A stretch of DNA of 64,000 bases from a bacterium. Its GTDB lineage: Bacteria > Electryoneota > RPQS01. The first letter of the stretch is position 1, and each line of letters opens with the position of its first letter. Below the pieces are notes generated by a model. The model had not been told where the DNA came from and did no database searches. It was given only the letters and a program-made list of their open reading frames with translations. Location of the stretch: assembly GCA_013360195.1 (NCBI GenBank), contig JABWCQ010000002.1:436932-500931 (forward strand), written 5' to 3'. The position numbers were made by a program, and so were the translations under genes. Below are positions 16,969 to 26,512 of this stretch, piece after piece.

Positions 16969-17957
16969 TTCTTATCGTAATCCACAGAAAGATACTTTTC
17001 GACGTCCATGCCGAAGTGCAGGGACTTTGTTTTCAGAATTTCATTCAATTCGACGAGGGACTTGCGGCCGAAGTTTTTGAAGCGGAGCATTTCGTTTTCA
17101 TCACGGCGCACAAGGTCAGCAATCGTGCGAATCTTTGCTTCTTTCAAGCAATTGGCGCTGCGCACGGAAAGTTCAAGGTCTTCAACGGGTTTGCGCAGCA
17201 GTTTGCGAATCTGGAGCGTCTCTTCATCGATGTCCTCGTCATCCTCTTTTTCAGGCTTCATGTCGAAGCTGATGAAGAGTTGAATATGATCTCGGAGAAC
17301 TCGACCAGCATTTGAGAGGGCGTCTTCCGGCGTAATAGAACCGTCGGTCCAGATTTCGAGAATCAACTTTTCATAGTCCGTTCTCTGTCCGACACGGGTG
17401 TTCTCGATTGTATAGGTGACGTTGCGAATCGGCGAATAGATGGCATCGAGCGGAATCGTGCCGATAGGCGCATCAGAGGGGCGGTTTTCCTCGGCAGGCA
17501 CGTAGCCTCTGCCCTTCTTGATGGACAATTCCATTTTGAGTTCTGCTTCGCTGTTGAGCGTGGCGATCAGGTGATCGGGATTCAGAATTTCAAAATCGTT
17601 ATTGCCGATCTGCAGATCGCGCGCCGTGAACTCTTTCGGGCCTTTTAGCTGGACAAAGATCTTATCGGGCTTTTTGTTGAGCAGCTTGAAGCGCACGCCC
17701 TTGAGGTTCAAGATCATCTCCGTCACATCTTCGGAGACGCCGGGGATAGTGGAGAATTCGTGCAGCACACCGTCAATCTTAATCGTGACGATAGCGGCGC
17801 CTTGCAGGGTTGAAATCAGAACACGGCGAAGGCTATTGCCGATGGTGACTCCATAGCCACGTTCAAGGGGTTGGACGATGAATTTGCCATAGGTATCAGT
17901 ATGGGTAGATTCATCAATTTCCACCGCTTCCGGCATTTGGAAGTTCAAACCGTTCAT
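16965..17957 (-). CDS. rpoA: RNA polymerase alpha subunit
   Basis: At 330 residues this is a full-length alpha. The N-terminal dimerisation domain contains the ERGYGVTIGNSLRRVLI block, and the C-terminal domain contains LELSVRSANCLKEAKI, including the arginine that contacts UP-element DNA, and FKNFGRKSLVEL. It scaffolds core enzyme assembly and binds promoter and activator. Gene order rpsD-rpoA-rplQ is the standard alpha operon. Confidence 0.98.
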   Translation of the reverse strand: MNGLNFQMPEAVEIDESTHTDTYGKFIVQPLERGYGVTIGNSLRRVLISTLQGAAIVTIKIDGVLHEFSTIPGVSEDVTEMILNLKGVRFKLLNKKPDKIFVQLKGPKEFTARDLQIGNNDFEILNPDHLIATLNSEAELKMELSIKKGRGYVPAEENRPSDAPIGTIPLDAIYSPIRNVTYTIENTRVGQRTDYEKLILEIWTDGSITPEDALSNAGRVLRDHIQLFISFDMKPEKEDDEDIDEETLQIRKLLRKPVEDLELSVRSANCLKEAKIRTIADLVRRDENEMLRFKNFGRKSLVELNEILKTKSLHFGMDVEKYLSVDYDKK

Positions 17958-17976
17958 GGGTCTCCTCGAGGTGAAA

Positions 17977-18606
17977 TTAACGCGAGTAGAGTTCGACGAC
18001 CAACTGTTCGTTGGCTTCGAATGGGATGTCGTTGCGCGCGGGCGGTCCCAGGAAAAGACCTTCCATTTTAGCGCGATCGACCTCCAGATTCGGCATCATT
18101 CTGCCGTGCGCGGCGAGCTGCATTGAGGCGTGAATGACTTCCATTTTGCGGGAGCGTTCACGGACTTTGATGCGGTCATTCGCCTTGAGGATATACGATG
18201 GGATGTTGACTTTTTTGCCATTGACCATGAAATGCGAATGGACGACGAGCTGTCGAGCCTGGCGGCGCGTGGACGCAAAGCCAAGGCGATAGACGACGTT
18301 ATCAAGGCGGCTTTCAAGCATTCCCATGAGGTTTTCACCGGTAACGCCTTTTTGACGCTGAGCGACAGTGAAGAAGCGATGGAACTGCCTTTCAAGCAGG
18401 CCGTATGATTCGCGAATTTTCTGTTTTTCGAGCAGCTGACGGCCGTATTCGGAGACTTTGTTCCGTCGTCCGCGACCGTGCATACCCGGGGGATAACCCT
18501 TCTTGTCAAACGCGGATTTGCCGTTGCGGACACGCTGACCCTTTAGATAGAGTTGGGCGCCGACTCTTCGACAAATCTTGTCCGATGGACCGCGATATCT
18601 TGCCAT
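17977..18606 (-). CDS. rpsD: 30S ribosomal protein S4
   Basis: The 209-residue S4 starts MARYRGPSDKICRRVG and has the S4 RNA-binding domain near residues 100-165 (ESRLDNVVYRLGFASTRRQAR). It lacks the N-terminal zinc-binding cysteine cluster, so it is the zinc-free form. S4 nucleates 30S assembly on 16S rRNA and in many bacteria represses its own operon. Confidence 0.98.
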   Translation of the reverse strand: MARYRGPSDKICRRVGAQLYLKGQRVRNGKSAFDKKGYPPGMHGRGRRNKVSEYGRQLLEKQKIRESYGLLERQFHRFFTVAQRQKGVTGENLMGMLESRLDNVVYRLGFASTRRQARQLVVHSHFMVNGKKVNIPSYILKANDRIKVRERSRKMEVIHASMQLAAHGRMMPNLEVDRAKMEGLFLGPPARNDIPFEANEQLVVELYSR

Positions 18607-18650
18607 AGATTGGGGAGTATATTTGGTTTACTAAAATCCGAAAGAGACAG

Positions 18651-19040
18651 TTACACGCGGCGCGCTTTTTCCGGCCGGCAGCCATTGTGCGGCAGCGGAG
18701 TGACGTCCTTAATGGTCTGAATTGCCAAGCCGGAAGCGGCGATTGCGCGAACGGCACCATCGCGTCCACCACCGGGACCTCGGACTTCGATGGAGACTTT
18801 TTTCAGTCCCAGAGCCATGGCAGCCTTGGCGGCATTGTCAGCGGCAAGCTGCGCAGCGAACGGCGTGTTTTTACGCGATCCTTTGAGTCCCATTTTCCCG
18901 GCGGAGGCCCACGAGATGGTATTGCCGTAGTTGTCGGTAATCGTGATCAGCGTATTATTGAACGATGACTTGACGTGGACGACGCCGGTGTCCTCGACAC
19001 GTTCTTTTTTGCGCTTACCTTTTTTCTTGGAAGTAGCCAA
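18651..19040 (-). CDS. rpsK: 30S ribosomal protein S11
   Basis: The 129-residue protein matches S11 throughout: [20 protein letters not shown], the [21 protein letters not shown] block and the [13 protein letters not shown] loop, with the conserved ending [18 protein letters not shown]11 lies on the 30S platform by the mRNA exit channel. It follows rpsM with a 52-bp gap. Confidence 0.98.
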   Translation of the reverse strand: MATSKKKGKRKKERVEDTGVVHVKSSFNNTLITITDNYGNTISWASAGKMGLKGSRKNTPFAAQLAADNAAKAAMALGLKKVSIEVRGPGGGRDGAVRAIAASGLAIQTIKDVTPLPHNGCRPEKARRV

Positions 19041-19092
19041 GTGAATTCTCCGTTACAAAACGATCAACCTGCGCGAACGCAGAGATTAAAAC

Positions 19093-19464
19093 TTATTTGC
19101 CCTTTTTCTTGACCATCAAGTTTTTCTTGCGGCCTTTACGCGTGCGGGAGTTGTTTTTCGTATTTTGACCGCGGACGGGGAGGCCTTTGCGATGCCTGAG
19201 ACCGCGATAGCAGCCGACGTCCATCAGTCTCTTGATATTGAGCTGGATTTCGCTGCGCAGCGGACCTTCGAGCTTCATTTCGGCGATTTGCGCGCGGATG
19301 GCGGCAAGTTCGTCGTCATTGAGTTCGTGGGTGCGCTTGTTCCAGTTGATGTTGCACTGGGAGAGGATACGCTGCGACGTCGGGCGACCGATGCCGAAGA
19401 TGTAAGTTAGGGCGATTTCGATGCGCTTATCGCGCGGGATATCTACGCCAGCAAAACGAGCCAT
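19093..19464 (-). CDS. rpsM: 30S ribosomal protein S13
   Basis: The 123-residue S13 starts [20 protein letters not shown] and includes the helix-two-turn-helix region and the conserved [13 protein letters not shown] segment with a basic Lys-rich tail reaching toward the P-site tRNA. It is the first gene of the alpha group and lies 30 bp after rpmJ. Confidence 0.98.
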   Translation of the reverse strand: MARFAGVDIPRDKRIEIALTYIFGIGRPTSQRILSQCNINWNKRTHELNDDELAAIRAQIAEMKLEGPLRSEIQLNIKRLMDVGCYRGLRHRKGLPVRGQNTKNNSRTRKGRKKNLMVKKKGK

Positions 19465-19494
19465 TGTCTAATTGCCTGTGTTACCGCGGGGGTG

Positions 19495-19611
19495 TTAACC
19501 CTGACGCTGCTTATGTTTTTTGGTACGCGAGCACACAACAAAGACTCTGCCCCGACGGCGGACAATCTTGCAGTGTTCGCAGATTCTCTTAACGGAAGTA
19601 CGGACTTTCAT
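19495..19611 (-). CDS. rpmJ: 50S ribosomal protein L36
   Basis: A 38-residue protein read directly from the sequence: [20 protein letters not shown] at the start, and [13 protein letters not shown] at the end. Cys11, Cys14, Cys27 and His33 give the zinc-binding form. It lies between infA and rpsM, its usual place, and is too short for routine open-frame lists. Confidence 0.97.
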   Translation of the reverse strand: MKVRTSVKRICEHCKIVRRRGRVFVVCSRTKKHKQRQG

Positions 19612-19637
19612 AGTCGTTATCGCAAAGCTCTTGATGT

Positions 19638-19856
19638 TTACTTGTAACGGTACGTAATGCGGCCGCGGCTGAGGTCATAAGGGGACAGTTCCACGGTGAC
19701 CTTGTCGCCGGGCAGAATTTTAATAAAATGCATGCGCATTTTGCCCGAAATGTGACAGAGGACTTTGTGGCCGTTCTCGAGTACAACTCTGAACGTAGCA
19801 TTTGGCAGACACTCCTCAATCACGCCGTCAACCTTAATGGACTGTTCTTTGGAAAT
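19638..19856 (-). CDS. infA: Translation initiation factor IF-1, apparent ATT start
   Basis: From an ATT codon at 19856-19854 the product is 72 residues, exactly the usual IF-1 length, and the N-terminus ([19 protein letters not shown], with the ATT read as Met) matches the family pattern MxKExxIxVEGxVxExLPN. The rest is highly conserved: [21 protein letters not shown] and [16 protein letters not shown]. No ATG, GTG or TTG lies in frame between the map stop codon and this ATT. The first in-frame GTG (19823) would delete the first 11 residues, including the first beta strand. An AGAGG site sits six bases upstream of the ATT. IF-1 occupies the A site during initiation. The gene follows map with a 15-bp gap. 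Confidence 0.93.
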   Translation of the reverse strand: MSKEQSIKVDGVIEECLPNATFRVVLENGHKVLCHISGKMRMHFIKILPGDKVTVELSPYDLSRGRITYRYK

Positions 19857-19871
19857 ACAAAACCTCTGAAA

Positions 19872-20630
19872 TTATAAGACGGTCAAAATATCCGCAGGCC
19901 CGTCCGAAATGACGATTGTGTGTTCGAAGTGGGCAGCGGGTTTGCGATCACGAGTCAGGACATCCCAATCACCGATCATGTCAACTTCCGGACGTCCCAT
20001 GGCAATCATCGGTTCGATCGCTATAACCATATTTTTTCTTAGCACAGGACCCTTCCCCGGAACACCGTAGTTGGGCACTTGCGGATCTTCCCACAAGCTG
20101 CGTCCGATTCCATGACCGACCAATTCACGAATAACCGAGAAGCCGTGTGATTCCGCGTGAGTTTGGATAACGTGACCGATGTTCGAGACTCTGCAGCCTG
20201 CGCGGGCCTGCTCAATGCCTTTGTCGAGACACTCTTTGGTAACTCGAATCAGCTCTTGTTCACGCTCGCTGACTTTACCGATTGCAAAGGTACGGGCACT
20301 ATCGGCGTAGTAGCCTTCGTAAATGACGCCCAAATCAAGTCCGATAATCTGGCCGTTTTCAATTCTTCGGCCTTTCGGCATTCCGTGCACAACTTCTTCA
20401 TTAATCGAGAAGCACACTGAATAAGGAAATCTCACGCCATCGCCGTTCGGATGGTTCTTGAATGCCGGAATGCCGCCCATCGAGCGAATGGTCTCTTCGA
20501 CAACCCGGTCTACATCATCCGCGTTTGTCCCGGCGATCATTAAGGGGGCAGCGGCTTCAAAAGCAGAGGCCAGAATATGACCGGCCTTTCGCATCAGACG
20601 AATCTCTGCGTCCGATTTGATATGAATCAT
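19872..20630 (-). CDS. map: Methionine aminopeptidase, type I
   Basis: The 252-residue protein has the pita-bread fold residues: GVRFPYSVCFSINEEVVHGMP, then DLGVIYEGYYADSARTFA with the metal-binding Asp pair, the metal His in VGHGIG, and Glu residues in IAIEPM and AAHFEHT. It removes the initiator Met from nascent chains. It overlaps adk by four bases and precedes infA. Confidence 0.97.
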   Translation of the reverse strand: MIHIKSDAEIRLMRKAGHILASAFEAAAPLMIAGTNADDVDRVVEETIRSMGGIPAFKNHPNGDGVRFPYSVCFSINEEVVHGMPKGRRIENGQIIGLDLGVIYEGYYADSARTFAIGKVSEREQELIRVTKECLDKGIEQARAGCRVSNIGHVIQTHAESHGFSVIRELVGHGIGRSLWEDPQVPNYGVPGKGPVLRKNMVIAIEPMIAMGRPEVDMIGDWDVLTRDRKPAAHFEHTIVISDGPADILTVL

Positions 20631-21301
20631 TCGACTGAACCGTCCAACTCAATCAGCACACGGGCAAAGACTTCATTCGCCGTGCCCACACCGGAGACTG
20701 TCTTCAGGGCGCGTTTACGCTTGTAGTAATCAAGGAGCGGCGCGGTCTTTTCGCGGTAAACCTGAAGCCGTTTATGCACTGTTTCGGGTTTATCATCGTC
20801 GCGCTGGACAATCATGGCAGGCTTGCCATCCGGACATTTGTGAGACAGAATAGCGGATTCGTCCGTTGTCAGATTGAACGTCGCGCCACAGTTCAGGCAA
20901 ACCCTGCGGGATGCCAACCGCCCAACGATTTCCTCGTCGGGAACCTCAATTGAGATAACGAGCGGTGTCGGAAGTCCTTCTTCAGCGAGCAGGTGTTCGA
21001 GGGCATCAGCCTGCGGAACCGTCCGCGGAAAACCATCGTAGATCGCCCCACGAGCAGTGTCCGGTTTCTTCAAACGAGAACGGACCAGCTCAATCAAAAG
21101 ATCATCGGCAACCAATTCGCCGCGGCCCATAATTTCCTGGACCTGCTTACCCAACTCGGTCTGCGCCTGCACTTCCGCTCTGAGAATGTCGCCTGTGCTG
21201 ATCTGCGGCACCTTAAGCGCATCGACGAGCTTTTTCGCCTGAGTTCCCTTCCCTACTCCAACCGCACCAAGCAGAACAATCGAATAGCGGCTTACGGACA
21301 T
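20627..21301 (-). CDS. adk: Adenylate kinase, zinc-lid type
   Basis: The enzyme interconverts ATP + AMP and 2 ADP. The P-loop reads GAVGVGKGTQ, with Val where Pro is usual (GxPGxGKGT). The AMP-binding region includes STGDILRAEV and YDGFPRTVPQADAL. The long lid carries VCLNCGATFNL and a later HKCPDG, three cysteines plus an acidic residue, suggesting bound zinc. The frame is open to an ATG at 21313; the ATG at 21301 (MSVSRYSIVLLG) fits the family better, but neither has a clear ribosome-binding site. It lies between secY and map, the standard order. Confidence 0.95.
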   Translation of the reverse strand: MSVSRYSIVLLGAVGVGKGTQAKKLVDALKVPQISTGDILRAEVQAQTELGKQVQEIMGRGELVADDLLIELVRSRLKKPDTARGAIYDGFPRTVPQADALEHLLAEEGLPTPLVISIEVPDEEIVGRLASRRVCLNCGATFNLTTDESAILSHKCPDGKPAMIVQRDDDKPETVHKRLQVYREKTAPLLDYYKRKRALKTVSGVGTANEVFARVLIELDGSVE

Positions 21302-21324
21302 CAGCGGACACATGGTTCAAACGA

Positions 21325-22653
21325 TTACATTCTGCGGCGGCCGCGGATTCGTCCGGATTTCATCAATCCGTCGTAATGGCGCATGACAAGATGCGATTCG
21401 ATCTGTTGAAGTGTATCGAGGGCGACACCGACGATAATCAAAAGTCCTGTGCCGCCAAAAAACTGGGCCACGTTGTATGACACTCCGAATTGGCGAATAA
21501 AGATCGTCGGCAGCATGGCTATAATTCCGAGTGCAATCGCGCCGGGGAGAGTAACTTTTGACAGAATGTTGTCTATGAAATCGGACGTCTGTTTACCCGG
21601 TCGAATTCCCGGAATGAAGCCGCCATTCTTCTTCATGTTGTCGGCCAGATCCACGGGATTCAGAATAATCGCGGTGTAGAAGTATGTAAAGAAGACAATC
21701 AGGACAAACGTCAGGGTGGAATAGACAAAACTCTCAACGCCGAACGCATTTGCAATCGCATCCCTAAATCCGCCTTCCGGCAGGAAAGTGGCAATGGAGG
21801 ATGGAATGAACATGATGGACTGTGCGAAAATGATCGGCATCACTCCGGCCGAGTTCACACGAAGCGGGATGTGGGTCGAGACACCGCCGTACTGCTTTCT
21901 TCCGACATTGCGCTTGGCGTATTGCACGGGTATCTTTCGCATACCCTGTGTCAGCACGACAACGAACGCAGTCACGGCAAACAGCATGACCAGGAACAGC
22001 GCTTCCATTGCGATATGGCGTTGCCCAGTTGAGACCATCTGATATTCTTCGATAACAGCTTGAGGCAACGTGTTCACGATACCGACAAGAATGATCAAAG
22101 AAATACCGTTTCCGATTCCGCGCTCCGTAATTTGCTCGCCAAGCCACATAATAAACGTGGTACCGGCTGCGAGCGTAATCATGGTCAAGAGATTAAACCC
22201 GAGACCCGGATTGGGCACAACCGCATTTCCGGTCGGCGACACCAGCCGTTCAAGGAAGATGGACACACCACCGGCCTGCATTGCGGCCAGAATCACTGTG
22301 CCGTAACGGGTCAACTGGGTGATCTTCTTACGGCCTTCTTCGCCTTCCTTCTGCAGCTTCTGGAAGTACGGCACAACCGTGCCCATAAGCTGGAAGATAA
22401 TTGAAGCGGAGATATACGGCATGATGCCGAGGGCGAAAACGGTGGCACGCTCGAAGGCGCCGCCGACAAACATATCATAGAGGCCGAACAGTGTTGTGCG
22501 GTTGGCATCCATGAATTCGCCCAATGCGCTGGCATTAATTCCGGCCAGCGGAACGTGCCCGCCGATGCGGTACACGAGCAAAATGAGCAGCGTAAACAGA
22601 ATACGGTCACGCAGCTCAGGGATTTTGAAGATGTTTGCGAAACGATCTAGCAT
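21325..22653 (-). CDS. secY: Preprotein translocase channel subunit SecY
   Basis: The 442-residue protein has about ten membrane segments, the plug region after the first, GGHVPLAGINASAL near residue 32, LGIMPYISASIIFQL and GIGNGISLIILVGI. It forms the export channel with SecE and SecG; secE is at 47504-47686. The start codon shares a base with the rplO stop, so translation is likely coupled. Confidence 0.97.
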   Translation of the reverse strand: MLDRFANIFKIPELRDRILFTLLILLVYRIGGHVPLAGINASALGEFMDANRTTLFGLYDMFVGGAFERATVFALGIMPYISASIIFQLMGTVVPYFQKLQKEGEEGRKKITQLTRYGTVILAAMQAGGVSIFLERLVSPTGNAVVPNPGLGFNLLTMITLAAGTTFIMWLGEQITERGIGNGISLIILVGIVNTLPQAVIEEYQMVSTGQRHIAMEALFLVMLFAVTAFVVVLTQGMRKIPVQYAKRNVGRKQYGGVSTHIPLRVNSAGVMPIIFAQSIMFIPSSIATFLPEGGFRDAIANAFGVESFVYSTLTFVLIVFFTYFYTAIILNPVDLADNMKKNGGFIPGIRPGKQTSDFIDNILSKVTLPGAIALGIIAMLPTIFIRQFGVSYNVAQFFGGTGLLIIVGVALDTLQQIESHLVMRHYDGLMKSGRIRGRRRM

Positions 22654-23090
22654 CAGGCGGTCGTCACTTTGCCGCCGGCGGCGTTAATCTTCTGGGCGGC
22701 CGCTTCAGACACAGAACACATTTCGACCTGATAGGCACGGTCTGCGTCGCCCATGGCCAGGATTTTTACAGCAGAATCGGCGTATCGAATCAAACCGGCT
22801 TTCTTCAGCGACTCCGGTGTAACAGTAGTGTCCGGCAATTTCTTCAGATCACGAAGATTGACAACTTCGCATTCTTCAGCCCAGACATTTGTGAAACCAC
22901 GTTTCGGCAGACGGCGATGAAGCGGCATTTGACCGCCTTCGAAGCCGCGCTTGACAACGGAGCCGGAGCGGGAATAATATCCTTTTTCACCACGACCCGC
23001 AGTGCCGCCGGTACCGGAACCCGGGCCGCGGCCGAGACGCTTTTTGGTTTGCGTCGAGCCTGGTGCCGGGGTAAGTTTGTGCATACCCAT
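22653..23090 (-). CDS. rplO: 50S ribosomal protein L15
   Basis: The 145-residue L15 begins MGMHKLTPAPGSTQTKKRLG and has the glycine-rich GRGPGSGTGGTAGRGEKG segment and the KRGFTN block. The start overlaps the rpmD stop codon (TAATG), and an AAGGAAGGAG stretch lies ten bases upstream; a longer frame to 23123 would overlap rpmD and is not supported. MHKL six bases later is the alternative start. Confidence 0.96.
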   Translation of the reverse strand: MGMHKLTPAPGSTQTKKRLGRGPGSGTGGTAGRGEKGYYSRSGSVVKRGFEGGQMPLHRRLPKRGFTNVWAEECEVVNLRDLKKLPDTTVTPESLKKAGLIRYADSAVKILAMGDADRAYQVEMCSVSEAAAQKINAAGGKVTTA

Positions 23091-23287
23091 TAGCGTGACG
23101 CTCCTTCCTTGACTTCCTTCCACTCGAGCATGTGCGGAATTTTAGCGATCATGCCACGCGTCGCGGCATTGTCAGGAAGCACGCGCGTTTCGTGCAAACG
23201 ATGAAATCCGAGAGCGGCAACGATTTTCCGGTGAAAATACGGTCGTGTTGCAGTGCTGCGGACTAAGGTTACTTCGAGCTTTGCCAT
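23090..23287 (-). CDS. rpmD: 50S ribosomal protein L30
   Basis: The 65-residue L30 starts MAKLEVTLVRSTATRPYFH and contains the conserved VAALGFHRLHETRVLPDNAA segment. The open frame is longer, but the ATG at 23287 gives the family start and length. It lies between rpsE and rplO. Confidence 0.95.
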   Translation of the reverse strand: MAKLEVTLVRSTATRPYFHRKIVAALGFHRLHETRVLPDNAATRGMIAKIPHMLEWKEVKEGASR

Positions 23288-23342
23288 GATGCGATAGTAA
23301 ATTAAAGCTTGGCCCGAAGCGGGTTCGGGCAGGCCATTAAGC

Positions 23343-23888
23343 TTAGAGAGTGAAAACTTCCTTGACAGTGATGCCGCGGCGGGTAGCCACCATACGCGCA
23401 TCGTTCATTTCTTCCAGAGCACGGAACACCGCTTTAACAACATTATGCGGATTATTCGTACCTTCGACTTTTGTCAACACGTCGCGAACGCCGAGGCACT
23501 CCATGACCATGCGGACGGATCCGCCGGCAATCACGCCGGTACCGGCGGACGCGGGGCGGAGAAAAACCTTGCCCGCGCCGAATTTTCCGCGGGTTGCATG
23601 GGGCAGAGTTTGTCCCAGAATCGGGTAACGCTTCATCGCCCGCTTGGCTGCTTCGGTGCCTTTGCGGATAGCATCGGCAACTTCATTTGCCTTGCCCAGT
23701 CCGAAGCCGGCGCGGCCATGCCCGTCACCAACGATGACGATGGCGTTAAAAGAGAAATTGCGGCCGCCCTTGACGACTTTGGCAACGCGGTTTACCGCAA
23801 CGAGTTTTTCGAGAAGAGATTCGCCGCCGGAGTATTCAGCCGGACGGTCATCGCGGTCGCGGCCGCGGCGTGGATTATTGCCGTTCAT
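23343..23888 (-). CDS. rpsE: 30S ribosomal protein S5
   Basis: The 181-residue S5 has a low-complexity Arg/Asp-rich opening ([15 protein letters not shown]), the double-stranded RNA-binding domain ([20 protein letters not shown]) and the [17 protein letters not shown] block. It ends [14 protein letters not shown]-like. S5 helps decoding accuracy and lies at the mRNA entry channel. Confidence 0.97.
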   Translation of the reverse strand: MNGNNPRRGRDRDDRPAEYSGGESLLEKLVAVNRVAKVVKGGRNFSFNAIVIVGDGHGRAGFGLGKANEVADAIRKGTEAAKRAMKRYPILGQTLPHATRGKFGAGKVFLRPASAGTGVIAGGSVRMVMECLGVRDVLTKVEGTNNPHNVVKAVFRALEEMNDARMVATRRGITVKEVFTL

Positions 23889-23905
23889 CTACTCTTGAAT
23901 TGAGA

Positions 23906-24277
23906 TTAGAATTTCAGGCCGCCCTTGCGCGCGCCTTCGGCCACAGCTTTGACGCGGCCATGATAGGGGAAACCATTGCGGTCAAAGACAACCGCTTCAA
24001 TAGATTTTTCTCGCGCTTTGCGGGCGCAAAGGTCACCGACGAGTTCGGCAACTTGCGTGGGATTTTTGCCCTGCAACTGGCCTTTCAGATCGGGTGAAAG
24101 TGATGACACTCCGAGCAGGGTCTGTCCGGCAACATCATCAACGAGTTGAGCATACATATGCGCGACGCTTCGATAGATGACCATGCGCGGGCGAGCGGCA
24201 GTGCCGTTCACGACCTTGCGAATGTGAAGTTTGCGGCGCACGCGTGCGCGTTTACGAATGGCGATTTTTCTGGACAC
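23906..24277 (-). CDS. rplR: 50S ribosomal protein L18
   Basis: The 123-residue protein has the L18 features RKLHIRKVVNGTAARPRMVIYRS, the AQLVDDVAGQTLLG strand and the ending FPYHGRVKAVAEGARKGGLKF. It binds 5S rRNA with L5. It sits between rplF and rpsE. Confidence 0.97.
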   Translation of the reverse strand: MSRKIAIRKRARVRRKLHIRKVVNGTAARPRMVIYRSVAHMYAQLVDDVAGQTLLGVSSLSPDLKGQLQGKNPTQVAELVGDLCARKAREKSIEAVVFDRNGFPYHGRVKAVAEGARKGGLKF

Positions 24278-24312
24278 GGAAGGAACCGATATACTACAGT
24301 ATGATTTGTAAC

Positions 24313-24849
24313 TTACTTACCGGTCTTACCAGCTTTACGATGGATTCGCTCGCCGACGTACATAATGCCTTTGCCCTTGTAGGGTTCAGGTTTACGAACG
24401 GAGCGAATCGTCGCGGCGACTTGGCCGACCATTTCGCGGTCGTTTCCGGTGATAACGATCGTTGTCGGGCTGGTCACTTCGGCCTTGACTTCGGCCGGCA
24501 TAGTGACAAAAACAGGATGGCTGTATCCGACGTTCAGGAGGATACCGCGCTTCTTGGGTTCGACTTTGAAACCGACACCGACAATCTGCAGCTCTTTTTT
24601 GAAGCCTTCAGTCACGCCCGTTACCATATTGTTCAAGAGTGCGCGGGTGAGGCCGTGGAGCTGGCGGTGAGCTTTCATATCGGACGGACGATGACAGGTC
24701 AACGTTCCGTCCTCGAACTTGATTTCTATGTCCTGATGGAACGTGCGCGAAAGCTGGCCCTTCGGTCCTTTTACGGACACATCAGAACCGTTCACTTTCA
24801 CTTCAACGCCCTTAGGCAATTTAATGGGGGCACGACCGACGCGTGACAC
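24313..24849 (-). CDS. rplF: 50S ribosomal protein L6
   Basis: The 178-residue L6 starts MSRVGRAPIKLPKGVEV, has the two related L6 domains, and the C-terminal signature PEPYKGKGIMYVGERIHRKAGKTGK. It binds 23S rRNA near the factor-binding site. Confidence 0.98.
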   Translation of the reverse strand: MSRVGRAPIKLPKGVEVKVNGSDVSVKGPKGQLSRTFHQDIEIKFEDGTLTCHRPSDMKAHRQLHGLTRALLNNMVTGVTEGFKKELQIVGVGFKVEPKKRGILLNVGYSHPVFVTMPAEVKAEVTSPTTIVITGNDREMVGQVAATIRSVRKPEPYKGKGIMYVGERIHRKAGKTGK

Positions 24850-24872
24850 TTCTCTTCTCCGTAAGCTTTAGA

Positions 24873-25268
24873 TTACCAGATTTCGGCGAGAATTTCGCCG
24901 CCGACACCTGCGCGGCGGGCTTGATTGCCCGTCAGCAGACCTCTTGGGGTGGTGAGAATCGCGGTTCCCAATCCGTTTAAGACACGCGGAATTTCGTGCT
25001 GGTTTACATATCGCCTGAGGCCGGGCGTTGAAACACGGCGCAGGCCTTGAATAGCGGGCTTACCATTCGTGTATTTGAGGTAAACACGAATGAATCCTTG
25101 CGGACCTTCGTCAACATGCACAAAGTCGCGGATGTAATAGGCCTCGAGCAGGACACGCGCCAGATCATGCTTGATCTTGGAGAACGGGATGTCCACATGC
25201 GTTTTGCGTGCGTTAATCGCATTGCGAACGCGGGTCAGAAAATCGGCAATCGGATCGGTTGTCGGCAT
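24873..25268 (-). CDS. rpsH: 30S ribosomal protein S8
   Basis: The 131-residue S8 starts MPTTDPIADFLTRVRNA and ends with the conserved STPGLRRYVN, VLNGLGTAILTTPRGLLT and GGEILAEIW. It is a primary 16S rRNA binder and, in well-studied bacteria, the translational repressor of the spc operon. Confidence 0.98.
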   Translation of the reverse strand: MPTTDPIADFLTRVRNAINARKTHVDIPFSKIKHDLARVLLEAYYIRDFVHVDEGPQGFIRVYLKYTNGKPAIQGLRRVSTPGLRRYVNQHEIPRVLNGLGTAILTTPRGLLTGNQARRAGVGGEILAEIW

Positions 25269-25283
25269 GGTTTTATTACGTGC

Positions 25284-25469
25284 TTACCAACTTGACTTAA
25301 CAACACCCGGAATATCACCGGCGTGAGCGAGATCACGGAAGCAGAGGCGGCAGAGGCCGAACTTCCGATAAACGGCGCGCGGACGACCGCACTTTCGGCA
25401 GCGGGTGTAGGCGCGCACCTTGAACTTCGGTGTTTTCTTCGCTTTCGCGATCATGCAGGCTTTAGCCAT
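25284..25469 (-). CDS. rpsN: 30S ribosomal protein S14, zinc type
   Basis: The 61-residue S14 has the CRKCG ... CRLC zinc ribbon and the conserved [20 protein letters not shown] segment, marking it as the short zinc-binding form. It lies between rplE and rpsH. Confidence 0.98.
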   Translation of the reverse strand: MAKACMIAKAKKTPKFKVRAYTRCRKCGRPRAVYRKFGLCRLCFRDLAHAGDIPGVVKSSW

Positions 25470-25487
25470 AGTATCGTCTGTGTAAGG

Positions 25488-26180
25488 TTATGCCGCGGCG
25501 GCGACTTTCTTATCTTCTCGTTTGCGGAAAGGCAAGCCAAGCTGTTTCAGGAGTTCGTAGGCCTCCTTATCGGACTTGGCGCTCGTTACAAACGTGATGT
25601 CCATGCCGCGAATCTTTTCGACCTTGTCGAGGTCAATTTCAGGAAACAGAATTTGTTCCTTCAGTCCGAGCGAGAAGTTGCCGCGTCCGTCGAAACCGCG
25701 ATCGGGCAAGCCGCGAAAGTCGCGAATACGGGGAGTGGCAAGCGAGATGAACCGATCGAGAAACTCCCACATGACGGTGCGGCGAAGGGTGACAAAGACA
25801 CCGACGGGCATGCCTTCCCGAAGCTTGAAATTTGAGACGGACTTGCGCGCCTTGGCTACTGCCGGCTTTTGTCCGGTTATCATAGCCAGCTCTTTGACTA
25901 TCGTCTCGACAACTCTTGGATTCTGGGTCGCATCACCGCAACCGATATTGATCGTGATTTTCTGCAATCTGGGAAGTTCCATCGGATTGGTATATCCGAA
26001 GGTCTTCGTCAAACCGGGAACGACATTGTCGCTATAATGCTTTACCAGGCGGGGTACGTAACCTTTCGGCAGCGCAGGACGTTCACCTGCGACGTTCATG
26101 CCGCCGCCTTTTCCACTTTTGGCGGGCTGCTGCTTGCCCTGCGGCGCTCCGCCGCCTTTTGGTTTAGCCTTCTCAGCCAT
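25488..26180 (-). CDS. rplE: 50S ribosomal protein L5 with N-terminal extension
   Basis: At 230 residues this L5 is about 50 longer than usual. The extra part is a Lys/Gly/Pro/Gln-rich N-terminal stretch (residues 1-40); the conserved fold then starts at [20 protein letters not shown]. Core motifs include [36 protein letters not shown] and [18 protein letters not shown]5 binds 5S rRNA and the P-site tRNA. A later ATG at residue 28 is a possible alternative start. Confidence 0.97.
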   Translation of the reverse strand: MAEKAKPKGGGAPQGKQQPAKSGKGGGMNVAGERPALPKGYVPRLVKHYSDNVVPGLTKTFGYTNPMELPRLQKITINIGCGDATQNPRVVETIVKELAMITGQKPAVAKARKSVSNFKLREGMPVGVFVTLRRTVMWEFLDRFISLATPRIRDFRGLPDRGFDGRGNFSLGLKEQILFPEIDLDKVEKIRGMDITFVTSAKSDKEAYELLKQLGLPFRKREDKKVAAAA

Positions 26181-26503
26181 TATTCAGGAATCATTTCGTT
26201 AGAGACTCGCGCGACGCGCACACGCTTGGTGCCTTCGGCAGTGTTGAGAACACTATGCCCCACTCGAGTCGGTTTACCACTCTTGGGATCAATCAGCATA
26301 ACATTGGATACATGAATCGGGCCTTCGCGCTTGACGATACCGCCCTGCTGATTCTGCTGATTAGGTTTCGTATGGCGCAGAATAAAGTTCACGCCTTCAA
26401 CAACGACCCGCTGCTTTTCGGGAAAAACCTTCAGGACTTTTCCGCGTTTACCACGGTCGTTTCCGGCGGTGACTTGCACCATGTCATTCTTACGGATTTT
26501 CAT
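26180..26503 (-). CDS. rplX: 50S ribosomal protein L24
   Basis: The 107-residue L24 begins [21 protein letters not shown], a KOW motif, and ends [19 protein letters not shown]-like. It is an assembly initiator for 23S rRNA. Its stop overlaps the rplE start by one base. Confidence 0.97.
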   Translation of the reverse strand: MKIRKNDMVQVTAGNDRGKRGKVLKVFPEKQRVVVEGVNFILRHTKPNQQNQQGGIVKREGPIHVSNVMLIDPKSGKPTRVGHSVLNTAEGTKRVRVARVSNEMIPE

Positions 26504-26512
26504 AGCAATTCC

